The notes beneath the pieces are model-generated. The model saw only the letters and a program-made list of their open reading frames with translations. It ran no database searches and was not told the DNA's origin. From JASJBU01 sp965372385 (GTDB lineage Bacteria > Pseudomonadota > Gammaproteobacteria > Chromatiales > Chromatiaceae): a stretch of 10,183 nucleotides of DNA. The stretch spans positions 1-10,183 of the forward strand of contig CBDVCD010000111.1 of NCBI GenBank assembly GCA_965372385.1, read 5' to 3'. The translations under genes were made by a program, and so were the position numbers. Positions 1-7,691 of this stretch are shown piece by piece (positions within the stretch are counted from its first letter, which is position 1; every line of letters starts with the position of its first letter).

Positions 1-716
1 TGGTTGGACTCCTGACCGTAGATGGAGATGTCGTCGATGCGCCCCTGATGCGCCTCTACCAGCTTTTCGGCCTGCACAAACATGCCGCCAGAACCACAGG
101 CCGGATCATAGACGCGCCCTTTGTAGGGTTCGAGCATATTGACCAGCACTTTGACGATGCTGCCGGGGGTGTAGAACTGGCCACCCTTCTTGCCCTCGGC
201 AGCGGCGAACTCACCAAGGAAGTATTCATACACCCTGCCCAGCACATCCTGCGCCTGCGCAGCAGCGTCACCCAGGCCAATGCTGGAAATCATATCAATC
301 AGCGTTCCCAGGCTGGCCTTGTCCAGATTCTGGCGGGCATACTGTTTGGGCAGCACCCCCTTGAGGGTGGCATTCTCTTTTTCGATGGCCTCCATCGCCG
401 CATCCACATCCTTGCCAATCTCCGGCAACTTGGCGCGGGCTTGCAGCCAGGACCAGCGGGCGTTGGCAGGCACGAAGAAGACATTCTCCGCCCGGTACTC
501 GTCGGCATCTTCCGGATCGGCTCCTTCGTATTCACCCTCACCAGCGGCCAGCTTGCCGTGCAACTCTTCGAAGGCATCGGAGATGTATTTGAGGAAGATC
601 AGGCCAAGGACGATGTGCTTGTACTCTGCTGCGTCCATGTTCTTGCGCAGCTTGTCGGCGCTTTTCCAGAGGGTTTTTTCGAGGGGTTCTTCGGTCTTTT
701 TGGCGGTCTTTGCCAT
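1..716 (-). CDS. hsdM: Type I restriction-modification DNA methyltransferase subunit HsdM, N-terminal part (runs off left edge)
   Basis: HsdM transfers a methyl group from S-adenosylmethionine to adenine. It does so in a complex with the specificity subunit HsdS, and with HsdR when the complex cuts DNA. The 238 visible residues begin MAKTAKKTEEPLEKTLWKSA and contain the N-terminal helical HsdM domain (about 10-150, including KHIVLGLIFLKYISDAF). Then come GGQFYTP (F181-P184) and the SAM-binding motif I DPACGSGG (204-211), followed by YGQESN at the edge. The catalytic NPPF/NPPY motif would lie just outside the window, so activity cannot be judged here. The start is ATG at 716-714, with AAGGAA (732-727) ten bases upstream as a likely ribosome binding site. 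The frame is open throughout. It lies 94 bp downstream of ligA on the same strand. hsdS and hsdR, if present, are beyond the left end. Confidence 0.95.
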   Translation of the reverse strand, partial: MAKTAKKTEEPLEKTLWKSADKLRKNMDAAEYKHIVLGLIFLKYISDAFEELHGKLAAGEGEYEGADPEDADEYRAENVFFVPANARWSWLQARAKLPEIGKDVDAAMEAIEKENATLKGVLPKQYARQNLDKASLGTLIDMISSIGLGDAAAQAQDVLGRVYEYFLGEFAAAEGKKGGQFYTPGSIVKVLVNMLEPYKGRVYDPACGSGGMFVQAEKLVEAHQGRIDDISIYGQESN

Positions 717-810
717 GGAGTGGTTATTCCTTGATTGCTATTGAGTTGTGCTGTTCTTCTTCCGAGTTGATACCAGCGCATCCTCAGCAGAGTATTTTAT
801 TCATTCTGGA
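717..810 (-). other. ligA-hsdM intergenic gap
   Basis: These 94 bases separate the ligA stop from the hsdM start. I see no strong hairpin with a T run, so no convincing rho-independent terminator, and no clear -35/-10 pair. The gap supplies the hsdM ribosome binding site (AAGGAA at 732-727 on the minus strand). hsdM may therefore be read through from ligA or have a promoter that I cannot recognise. Confidence 0.5.
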
Positions 811-3081
811 TCATTGATTGGGGGAGGTTTTCAATAAGGCATCAAGCCCGGCTTCATCCAGGATCTCCACCCCCAGCTTTTCCGCCTTGACCAGCTTGGA
901 GCCGGCATCCGCGCCGGCGATCAGGTAGTCGGTCTTGCTGGAGACGCTGCCAGTCACCTTGGCGCCCAGCGCCTGCAACTGCTCTTTGACCTCACTACGT
1001 GGACGAGTGAGTGTGCCAGTGAGCACCACTGTCTTACCCTTCAGCGGGTTTCTGATTGGAGCCTCTTCATCTCCGATAACCTCCCAGTGGAGCTCAGCCT
1101 TCTCGATCAATCTTTTGATTACGTCAAGGTTATGAGGTTGGTGAAAAAAGGCGACGATGTGTTCGGCAACGATGGGTCCAATACCTTCAACCAAACTGCG
1201 TCGTTCCCGTACCAGGTCCCCTAACCGAGCCTTTCGAAGAGACTGCAGGGTATGAAAATGTTCAGCCAGACGCTCGGCAACCTGACGAGTAACACCGCGA
1301 ATACGCTTTTCCGTCAACCACTGAACCCATTCGTCATCAGCAACTGCCATGTCGACCGATGCCTCCAGTGTCTGAATCAGCGCCTTAGCGGTGCTCTCCC
1401 CGACCCCTTTGATACCGCGATCCTGAACAAAGTAATCCACATCCGCCGCCATCAGCGGGGGTAGTTCACGGAAGTGATTAGCCAACGCGGCGGCAATAGT
1501 CTCCCCTACTTCGCGTATACCGAGAGCGTAGAGGAAACGCGCCAGCGTAGTGGATTTGCTCTTGTCCAATGCATCCCGCAGATTGCGCGCCGACTTTTCC
1601 GCCATCCGCTCCAATCCAGCGACCTGATCTATTTCCAGCCGGTAGAGGTCCGCGGGGTCGTGCACGATATCCTGTTCCACCAGCTGATCCACCAGCTTGT
1701 CACCCAGCCCCTCGATATCCATCGCCTTGCGGGAGGCGAAGTGTTTCAGTGCCTGTTTGCGCTGCGCCGGACAGTAGAGACCGCCGGAGCAGCGGGCCAC
1801 CGCCTCCCCTTCCGGTTTGACCACATCGGAACCACAGACCGGACAGTGGATCGGCAGCTCCACCCTCAGCAGATTCTTGGGACGGCGTTCGGTCACCACC
1901 CGCACCACTTCGGGAATCACATCTCCGGCCCGGCGTACGATCACTGTATCGCCGATCCGCACATCCTTGCGCACCACCTCGTCCATATTGTGCAGGGTGG
2001 CATTACTGACCGTGGCGCCACCGACGAAGACCGGCTTGAGGCGTGCCACCGGGGTGATCGCTCCGGTGCGTCCCACCTGGAACTCCACCGCCTCGACCTG
2101 GGTCAACTCCTCCTGGGCCGGAAACTTGTAGGCGACGGCCCATCGCGGTGCACGGGAGACGAAACCGAGCCGCTGCTGCAGCTGCAGATCATCGACCTTG
2201 AACACCACACCATCAATGTCGTAAGCGAGGCTGTCACGCTTAGCCGCGATGGCCTGAAAGTAATCGAGACAACCCACGGAGCCCGATACCACTGCCAGCT
2301 CTGGAGAGACAGGCAATCCCCCCTCACGGAGCTTGCGGATACTCACACTGTGGGTGGCGGCGATCGGTCCCGGCTCTATCTCGCCGAAGCCGTAACAGTA
2401 GAATGCCAGCGGCCGCTTCGCCGTAATCTGGGGATCGAGCTGACGCAGGGAGCCGGCGGCGGCATTCCGGGGGTTGACGAAGGTCTTCTCCCCCGCCTCC
2501 CGGGCCCGGGCATTGAGCGCCTCGAATCCCGCCTTGGGTATGAAGATCTCACCCCGTACCTCGAGAATGCCGGGATACCCTTCTCCCAACAGGTGCAGTG
2601 GAATGGACTGGATGGTGCGCACATTGCTCGTCACATCCTCGCCGGAGGCGCCATCACCACGGGTGGCCCCGTGCACCAGCCGTCCCCCCTCGTAGCGCAG
2701 GTTGATGGCGAGACCATCCAGCTTGGGTTCCGCTACATAGCGAACCATGACCTCCCCCTCCAGCTCCAATCGTTCCCGTACCCGGCGGTCGAAGTCCTGC
2801 AGCTCCGCCTCACTGAAGGCGTTATCCAGCGAAAGCATGGGCAGCCGATGGATGACCTCATGGAAGCCCTCCAGGGGTTCGCCACCCACTCTTTGGGTGG
2901 GTGAGTCAGCGGTGATCAGGGCCGGGTACTCCGCCTCCAGCGCCTGCAGCTCCCGCATCAGCCGGTCGTATTCGACATCCGGGATCTTGGGGTCGTCATA
3001 AACGTAATACTGGCGATCGTGAAAACCGATCTCGGCCCGCAGGGACTCCAGGCGGGCCAGGACCTCAGGAGAGGCGCTCAT
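811..3081 (-). CDS. ligA: NAD-dependent DNA ligase LigA, with an enlarged helix-hairpin-helix domain
   Basis: LigA seals nicks with 3'-OH and 5'-phosphate ends during replication and repair, using NAD+ as adenylate donor. Domains in order: Ia region with HDRQYYVYDDP (21-31); adenylation domain with the catalytic lysine in KLDG (K120) and DGVVFKVD (290-297); OB fold around 325-400 (VGRTG, RRAGDVIPEV); a four-cysteine zinc site (C413, C416, C431, C437); helix-hairpin-helix region about 450-650; and a C-terminal BRCT domain about 680-756. The length is 756 residues against 671 for E. coli LigA. Most of the excess is about 77 residues between LGIREVGE (520-527) and VEGIG (631-635), with two extra HhH-like stretches (555-572 and 592-609). 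The ATG overlaps the zipA stop as ATGA, with GGAG six bases upstream, which suggests translational coupling. All catalytic residues that I can check are present. Confidence 0.98.
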   Translation of the reverse strand: MSASPEVLARLESLRAEIGFHDRQYYVYDDPKIPDVEYDRLMRELQALEAEYPALITADSPTQRVGGEPLEGFHEVIHRLPMLSLDNAFSEAELQDFDRRVRERLELEGEVMVRYVAEPKLDGLAINLRYEGGRLVHGATRGDGASGEDVTSNVRTIQSIPLHLLGEGYPGILEVRGEIFIPKAGFEALNARAREAGEKTFVNPRNAAAGSLRQLDPQITAKRPLAFYCYGFGEIEPGPIAATHSVSIRKLREGGLPVSPELAVVSGSVGCLDYFQAIAAKRDSLAYDIDGVVFKVDDLQLQQRLGFVSRAPRWAVAYKFPAQEELTQVEAVEFQVGRTGAITPVARLKPVFVGGATVSNATLHNMDEVVRKDVRIGDTVIVRRAGDVIPEVVRVVTERRPKNLLRVELPIHCPVCGSDVVKPEGEAVARCSGGLYCPAQRKQALKHFASRKAMDIEGLGDKLVDQLVEQDIVHDPADLYRLEIDQVAGLERMAEKSARNLRDALDKSKSTTLARFLYALGIREVGETIAAALANHFRELPPLMAADVDYFVQDRGIKGVGESTAKALIQTLEASVDMAVADDEWVQWLTEKRIRGVTRQVAERLAEHFHTLQSLRKARLGDLVRERRSLVEGIGPIVAEHIVAFFHQPHNLDVIKRLIEKAELHWEVIGDEEAPIRNPLKGKTVVLTGTLTRPRSEVKEQLQALGAKVTGSVSSKTDYLIAGADAGSKLVKAEKLGVEILDEAGLDALLKTSPNQ

Positions 3082-3875
3082 CGCCGGCTCCGGGCGAGTT
3101 GCACCAGACGGCGGTGCTCCATGATCTGGCTGCGGATGTGCTCCACGGTCTGCTTGGTCAGGGCGCTATGGGTCTCGTCCTGCAGTTCGCCGTTCAGTTT
3201 CGTGGCCAGCCGCTGGGCGGTGAAGAGCATATCGGAGAAGATCGCCAGACTGTCATCGGGTCCCGGCAGCTGGGCAAACAGGGTCAGGCCGGGCGTGGTG
3301 AACTCCTGCATGGCCTTGAGGGGGAAAATGCCCGGCTCCACCATGCTGGCCATGTTGAAAGTCACCCGTTGGGTGCCATCACTGGTGTAGCGGTGGTAAA
3401 TCTGCATCTCACCGGCCTGCAGGCCGGTCTCTTTTACCGCTGTCTGGATCTCCGGCCCGTTGAAGCTCTCTTGCTTGGCGATCAGGTTGATCTGGACAAC
3501 CTTGCTCGGAACATCTACCGGCGACTCCTCCTTGGCGCTGAAGCTGAAGAGCTCCTCCTGTTTATCCAAAGGTTGTTGCATATCCGTAGTAGCACCACCC
3601 CGCAGTTCTCTTTCCGGCTCGTGCTCCGTTTCTTTAGCATGCTCCGTGAGCAGGGCAAGTTCAGACTCCAGATTGTCTGGATCCTGTAGATCCGGAACCC
3701 ACTTGGCTGAATCCTGATGGATGTCAGGTTCGGACTTGGCGCCTATCTCGGGCAACTCACGAGTCTTGGCTTGGACTGGACCCTGTCGGCGTTTTTTCTT
3801 GTCCCAAGAGTAGATACCCACCAGAAACAGGACGCCAACTATGAGCAGAAAAAAGCGCAGAAGGGTGCTGTCCAT
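3078..3875 (-). CDS. zipA: Cell division protein ZipA
   Basis: ZipA is an inner-membrane protein that binds the C-terminal tail of FtsZ and tethers the Z ring to the membrane. The 265 residues show the family layout. There is an N-terminal membrane anchor (about 5-23, LLRFFLLIVGVLFLVGIYS) followed directly by the basic cluster DKKKRR. A charged, low-complexity linker spans about 30-122. The C-terminal FtsZ-binding domain spans about 125-260, with MQIYHRY (157-163), FNMASMVEPG (173-182) and EFTTPGLTLFAQLP (191-204), which match E. coli ZipA closely as I remember it. It is shorter than E. coli ZipA (328 residues) because of the linker. It sits between smc and ligA, overlapping the ligA start by 4 bp. 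Its ribosome binding site lies in one arm of the inverted repeat upstream. Confidence 0.96.
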   Translation of the reverse strand: MDSTLLRFFLLIVGVLFLVGIYSWDKKKRRQGPVQAKTRELPEIGAKSEPDIHQDSAKWVPDLQDPDNLESELALLTEHAKETEHEPERELRGGATTDMQQPLDKQEELFSFSAKEESPVDVPSKVVQINLIAKQESFNGPEIQTAVKETGLQAGEMQIYHRYTSDGTQRVTFNMASMVEPGIFPLKAMQEFTTPGLTLFAQLPGPDDSLAIFSDMLFTAQRLATKLNGELQDETHSALTKQTVEHIRSQIMEHRRLVQLARSRR

Positions 3876-3880
3876 TAGGT

Positions 3881-4006
3881 GTACTCCTTCAATGTGATAT
3901 TGACGGATTCAGCCCTTGAAAAGGGCCTGCCATTTTCTGCGAACTGCGCCTTGCGTTGGATCATATGGATAGCTCTGAATCCGTCAATATCACATTGGAG
4001 GAGTAC
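3881..4006. repeat. TA-flanked 126-bp inverted-repeat element (MITE-like) between smc and zipA
   Basis: The arms 3881-3912 and 3975-4006 are reverse complements over 32 positions with a single mismatch (3889 against 3998). The inner 23 pairs are perfect. The 62-bp centre holds a smaller hairpin, GCCCTT-GAA-AAGGGC, at 3912-3926. If the ends are taken as CTCC...GGAG (3884-4003), the element is 120 bp and is flanked by TA on both sides (3882-3883 and 4004-4005). That looks like the target-site duplication of IS630/Tc1-mariner-type elements and MITEs such as Correia elements. It contains no gene. It fills almost the whole smc-zipA gap and abuts the smc stop codon. Transcribed from smc, it would form a long hairpin. 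Whether it is mobile or a native regulatory hairpin is not shown by one copy. Confidence 0.85.
3884..3889 (-). promoter_or_regulatory. zipA ribosome binding site inside the inverted-repeat arm
   Basis: On the minus strand this reads AAGGAG, eight bases before the zipA ATG (3875-3873). It is part of the outer arm of the inverted repeat, and the opposite arm (3998-4003, CTCCTC on the transcript) can pair with AGGAG. In a transcript starting upstream of the element, the site could be buried in the stem. In a transcript starting inside the element, it would be free. The sequence is visible; the regulatory effect is inference. Confidence 0.65.
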
Positions 4007-7000
4007 TAAATTGCGGCAAGTTGGGCCGCCTCCTCCACATCGACTGTGACCAGACGCGAGACGCCCGGCTCATGCATGGTGACGCCGGAGAGCTGATGGG
4101 CGATCTCCATGGTGATCTTGTTATGGGTAATGATGACGAATTGTACCCGCTCCGACATCGTCTTCACCAAGTCGCAGAAACGTCCCACATTGGCATCATC
4201 CAGGGGTGCGTCCACCTCATCCAGCATGCAGAAGGGCGCCGGGTTGAGCTGAAAGATGGCGAACACCAGGGCCACCGCGGTGAGGGCCTTCTCTCCGCCG
4301 GATAGCAGGTGAATACTCGAATTACGTTTGCCTGGCGGGCGGGCCATCACGGTGACACCGGTGTCCAGCAGATCCTCGCCCGTCAGCTGCAGATAGGCGT
4401 GGCCGCCGCCGAACAGGCGCGGAAAAAGCTCTTTGATACCGGTATTGACCTGGTCGAAGGTCTCCTTGAAGCGGGTGCGGGTCTCCCGATCGATCTTGCG
4501 GATCGCGTTCTCCAGGGTCTCCAGGGACTGAGTAATATCCGCAAACTGTTCGTCCAGGTATTTCAACCGCTCGGACTGCTCCTGGAATTCGTCGATGGCC
4601 GCCAGGTTGATCGGCCCCAGCCGCTGAATACGTGTCGCGAGCCGCTCCACCCGTTCCTGCCAGTCCTTTTCACTCGCCGCTTCCGGCATCCCCGCGAACA
4701 GCGCCTGGGTCTCCAGGCCACTCTCCCGCAACTGCTCCTCCAGGGTCTTGCTGCGCACCAGTATCTCCTGGCGTTGCAGACGGCTCTGATCCAGCTCGCT
4801 ACGCCGCTCCTGTACTCGCTGCTCGGCCTGATGGCGCGCCTGTTCCAGCTCGCGCAGTTCCAGGTCGACCCCTTCAAGCCCGCTGCGCACCGCCGCCAGT
4901 TCTTTCTCCACCTGCATGCGCTGACTGAGCTTCTCCTCCAGCTCCTGCGCCTGTTGCTTGAGCGGCCCCTCACTATGGGCAAGATGGCTCTGTAGCTCCT
5001 CCCGGCGCTGTAGCAGCTGAGCGAGTTGACCTTGCATACGGCCCAGATTCTGCACCAGGGACTGCTGTGCGGTCCTCATTGACTCGACCTGCAGCGCCAC
5101 CTGGTGGCTGGTGCCACGCTGCTGGTTGAGCCGATCCCGGGACTGGGTCAGCTGATCCCGCAGCTGATCCCGACGCTGCACCAGGGCCTCCCGGCGACTG
5201 CCCAGGGTCTCCATCGCCTCCAGCGCCCGATGCAACCGCTCGCGGATATCCTGCATCAATTGATGGTCGGATTCGATCTGCTCCGCGATCTCGTTCTGTT
5301 CCTGCTGCAGCTGTTTCCGGCGCTGTTGCAGATGATCGGCGCGGGCGCGCTTGCCGCTCAGACCAGAGTGGATCTCGGAAAGTCGGCGGTTGACCTGGTT
5401 GAATGCACTCTGGGCCTGTTCCCGGACCTGCTCCGCCTCATGCAGATGGGTGCGCCCCTGCTCGACGGCATCGGCCATGGCCTCCACTTCGGCCTCCTGT
5501 CGTTCCAGCTGCTCCGCCAGTCGTCTCAATTCTTCTTCCCGGGCCAATACGCCGGCGCTCTCGTCCTCTTCCCGGACTACCCGCAGCCAGTTGGGGCCAA
5601 CCCAGTGACCCTCCGGGGTGATGAGTGAAGTACCGGCAGTCAGGTGATGCCGTCTCCGCAGGGCGCTATCCAGATCTTCCGCCACCAGGACACCGGCCAA
5701 CAGGCTATCCATCGACCAGGGGGCCTTGACCTTCGTCAGCAGGGAATCACTACTGGCCTGGATTGGAGGCTCGCTGCGAGACTGGGTGTCCCAAAGGGTC
5801 AGGGAGCCCTTTTCCAGCTCCGCCAGACTGCCTTTGAACTCGTCCAGATTGTCGACGCAGACCGCCTGCAGATGGAAACCCAGCACGATCTCCACCGCCC
5901 GCTGCCAGCGGGGCTCCACCTTCAACTCCTGGGCCAGACGGGTGGCCTGACTGAGATGGCTGCGTTCCAGCCAGGCAGAGATGCCCTCGCCCCGGTTACC
6001 CAGTGCCGCCTGCTGCAACGCCTCCAGCGAGGCCTTACGTCCCAGATTGGCCTGCAGCTCGGTGCGGGCCTGATCCAGACGCCGGGCCAGCTGACTATTA
6101 TCCTCCCGTTGCCGGCTGATGCGCTCGACGGTCTCGGCGAGCTGCTCCTGCAAAGTCTCGACCCGGGCCTGCTGCTCGGCTTCGCGGTCCTCCAGCTCGG
6201 TGATCTCGCTCAGCAATTGGCTGTCGTCAAGCCGGCCGAGCTCGTCATTCAGCCGTTGCAGCCGGCGTTCCAGATTGGTTTCCTGTTGCTCCAGGTGATT
6301 GATGCGGGTGCGTTCCACCTGGGCCGTCTGGGCCGGTTCCGCCGCCTGCTGGTTGAACTGCTCCCACTCGGTCTGCCATGTCTGCATCGACTGCTCGGCC
6401 TGGGAGAGGCTATCGGCCAGCTCAGCCTCCATGGCACGGGCCTCTTCCAGCCGCGGCTCTGCCTCCCGCAGACTGCTGTTGAGCTCTTCCAGGCGCGTCT
6501 CATCCTGGGAATGGTGGGCCTCCGACTCCTGCCAGGCCTGCTCCACCTGTGCCAGATCCTGCTCCTGCTGGCGGCGGGTATCCCGGGCGAACTGGATCGC
6601 CTGCTCCAGGCCGGTGATCTCCGCCCCCAGGGCATAGAAACGCCCCTGTACCTCATTGAACAGATCGTTGGCCTCGGTGTGCCGTTCCCGGTCCGCCTCG
6701 ATCTCCGACTCCAGCTTGCGCTGGGCCGCAAGGGCTGCCTCCAACTGGTTCTCCAGTTCCGCCAGCCTGCGCTCACGCTGCTGCAGCTCCTGGTCTAGGA
6801 TATGCCAGCGCAGGGCCAGCAACTCCGCCTTGACCTGTCGCTCCTGCTGTTTCAGCAGCTGATACTTTTCCGCGGTGGCGGCCTGGCGCTGCAAATGCTG
6901 CAGCTGTTTCGCCACCTCGTCACGCAGATCAGTGAGCCGCTCCAGATTCTCCCGGGTGTGGCGAATACGGTTCTCGGTCTCGCGTCGGCGCTCCTTGTAT

Positions 7001-7515
7001 TTCGAGATCCCGGCGGCCTCCTCGAGAAATACCCGCAACTCCTCGGGACGCGCCTCGATCAGGCGGGAGATCATGCCCTGCTCGATGATGGAGTAGCTGC
7101 GCGGTCCCAGGCCGGTGCCCAGAAAAAGATCGGTGATGTCACGGCGGCGGCAACGCACCCCGTTGAGATAATAGAGGGACTGGCCGTCCCGGGAGATCTG
7201 GCGTTTGACCTCGATGGTATTGTACTGGGCATACTGCCCGCCAGCGCGGCCTTCGGAGTTGTCGAAGATCAGCTCGATGGAGGCGGTGCCCACCGGTTTA
7301 CGCACACTGGAGCCGTTGAAGATGACGTCCGCCATGGATTCACCACGCAGCATCTTGGCGGAGCTCTCCCCCATCACCCAGCGTACCGCATCGATCACAT
7401 TGGATTTGCCGCAACCATTCGGCCCGACTATGCCCACCAGGTTACTGGGGATAGGCACCGTGGTGGGATCGACGAAAGATTTAAAGCCGGCGAGCTTGAT
7501 TTTTTCCAAACGCAT
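4006..7515 (-). CDS. smc: Chromosome segregation ATPase SMC
   Basis: SMC is the core of bacterial condensin (with ScpA and ScpB). It forms an ATP-driven dimer that loops and compacts DNA. The 1169 residues show the full layout. The N-terminal half of the ATPase head carries Walker A GPNGCGKS (31-38) and a Q-loop-region LIEQGMISRLIEARPEE stretch. A long coiled coil rich in Q, E, R and L runs to about residue 500. The hinge is about 505-655, then the returning coil. The C-terminal head carries the ABC signature LSGGEK (1071-1076) and Walker B CMLDEVDAPLDD (D1099, E1100). The length is normal for the family and nothing looks broken. The start MRLEKIKLAGFKSF is the canonical family start, yet I see no Shine-Dalgarno match before it. 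The TAG stop touches the inverted-repeat element. Confidence 0.98.
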   Translation of the reverse strand: MRLEKIKLAGFKSFVDPTTVPIPSNLVGIVGPNGCGKSNVIDAVRWVMGESSAKMLRGESMADVIFNGSSVRKPVGTASIELIFDNSEGRAGGQYAQYNTIEVKRQISRDGQSLYYLNGVRCRRRDITDLFLGTGLGPRSYSIIEQGMISRLIEARPEELRVFLEEAAGISKYKERRRETENRIRHTRENLERLTDLRDEVAKQLQHLQRQAATAEKYQLLKQQERQVKAELLALRWHILDQELQQRERRLAELENQLEAALAAQRKLESEIEADRERHTEANDLFNEVQGRFYALGAEITGLEQAIQFARDTRRQQEQDLAQVEQAWQESEAHHSQDETRLEELNSSLREAEPRLEEARAMEAELADSLSQAEQSMQTWQTEWEQFNQQAAEPAQTAQVERTRINHLEQQETNLERRLQRLNDELGRLDDSQLLSEITELEDREAEQQARVETLQEQLAETVERISRQREDNSQLARRLDQARTELQANLGRKASLEALQQAALGNRGEGISAWLERSHLSQATRLAQELKVEPRWQRAVEIVLGFHLQAVCVDNLDEFKGSLAELEKGSLTLWDTQSRSEPPIQASSDSLLTKVKAPWSMDSLLAGVLVAEDLDSALRRRHHLTAGTSLITPEGHWVGPNWLRVVREEDESAGVLAREEELRRLAEQLERQEAEVEAMADAVEQGRTHLHEAEQVREQAQSAFNQVNRRLSEIHSGLSGKRARADHLQQRRKQLQQEQNEIAEQIESDHQLMQDIRERLHRALEAMETLGSRREALVQRRDQLRDQLTQSRDRLNQQRGTSHQVALQVESMRTAQQSLVQNLGRMQGQLAQLLQRREELQSHLAHSEGPLKQQAQELEEKLSQRMQVEKELAAVRSGLEGVDLELRELEQARHQAEQRVQERRSELDQSRLQRQEILVRSKTLEEQLRESGLETQALFAGMPEAASEKDWQERVERLATRIQRLGPINLAAIDEFQEQSERLKYLDEQFADITQSLETLENAIRKIDRETRTRFKETFDQVNTGIKELFPRLFGGGHAYLQLTGEDLLDTGVTVMARPPGKRNSSIHLLSGGEKALTAVALVFAIFQLNPAPFCMLDEVDAPLDDANVGRFCDLVKTMSERVQFVIITHNKITMEIAHQLSGVTMHEPGVSRLVTVDVEEAAQLAAI

Positions 7516-7544
7516 GGACGGTTAAGATACACGAAAGAATCCTA

Positions 7545-7573
7545 TATATACAGAGAGCCATATAACTTTTAAA
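7545..7573 (-). promoter_or_regulatory. Possible smc promoter
   Basis: On the minus strand, TTTAAA (7573-7568) and TATATA (7550-7545) are 17 bases apart and resemble -35 and -10 boxes (4 of 6 and about 5 of 6). Transcription would start about 20-25 bases before the smc ATG. The surrounding DNA is so AT-rich that chance matches are likely, so this is a weak call. Confidence 0.3.
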
Positions 7574-7621
7574 TAACATTAATTATATTATTTATCTTTT
7601 TGTTTTAGTTAATATTATTTA
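7560..7621. other. Very AT-rich segment in the smc-queF divergent intergenic region
   Basis: Only about five of some 60 bases here are G or C, while the genes on both sides are clearly GC-rich. It lies between divergent genes and just upstream of both candidate promoters. It could act as an UP element, as a site for a nucleoid protein such as H-NS/MvaT-type or IHF, or as an easily melted stretch. No ORF or hairpin with a clear terminator is visible. Confidence 0.6.
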
Positions 7622-7627
7622 ACCCAC

Positions 7628-7656
7628 TTCATACACTCTCTTGGCTTGCGTATAAT
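7628..7656 (+). promoter_or_regulatory. Probable queF promoter
   Basis: TTCATA (7628-7633) and a perfect TATAAT (7651-7656) are separated by 17 bases, which fits a sigma-70-type promoter. The predicted start, around 7663, gives a 5' leader of about 30 bases, with AGAAGAGAG just before the queF ATG as the purine-rich ribosome binding site. The leader is too short to hold a preQ1 riboswitch, and I see none. Confidence 0.55.
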
Positions 7657-7691
7657 CGGCACCCCATCACACCATCGAAATAGAAGAGAGC

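Noticed and set aside
48..744. Two plus-strand open frames (48-734 and 190-744) opposite hsdM
   Set aside because: The minus-strand frame encodes clear HsdM motifs (FYTP, DPACGSGG). The plus-strand frames show no family motif.
1474..2904. 476-residue open frame on the plus strand opposite ligA
   Set aside because: It is entirely antisense to a well-conserved LigA with all motifs. Its protein is rich in H, Q, R and L with no recognisable domain, as expected of a shadow frame in GC-rich DNA.
5644..6798. 384-residue open frame on the plus strand opposite smc (also 4309-4995 and 6802-7572)
   Set aside because: Antisense to the SMC coiled coil. The leucine- and glutamine-rich product merely mirrors the repeated E/Q/L codons of the coil, and no domain is visible.
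7657..7691. preQ1 riboswitch in the queF leader
   Set aside because: The leader from the predicted transcription start is only about 30 bases, and I could not lay out the pseudoknot or A-rich tail of a preQ1 aptamer.
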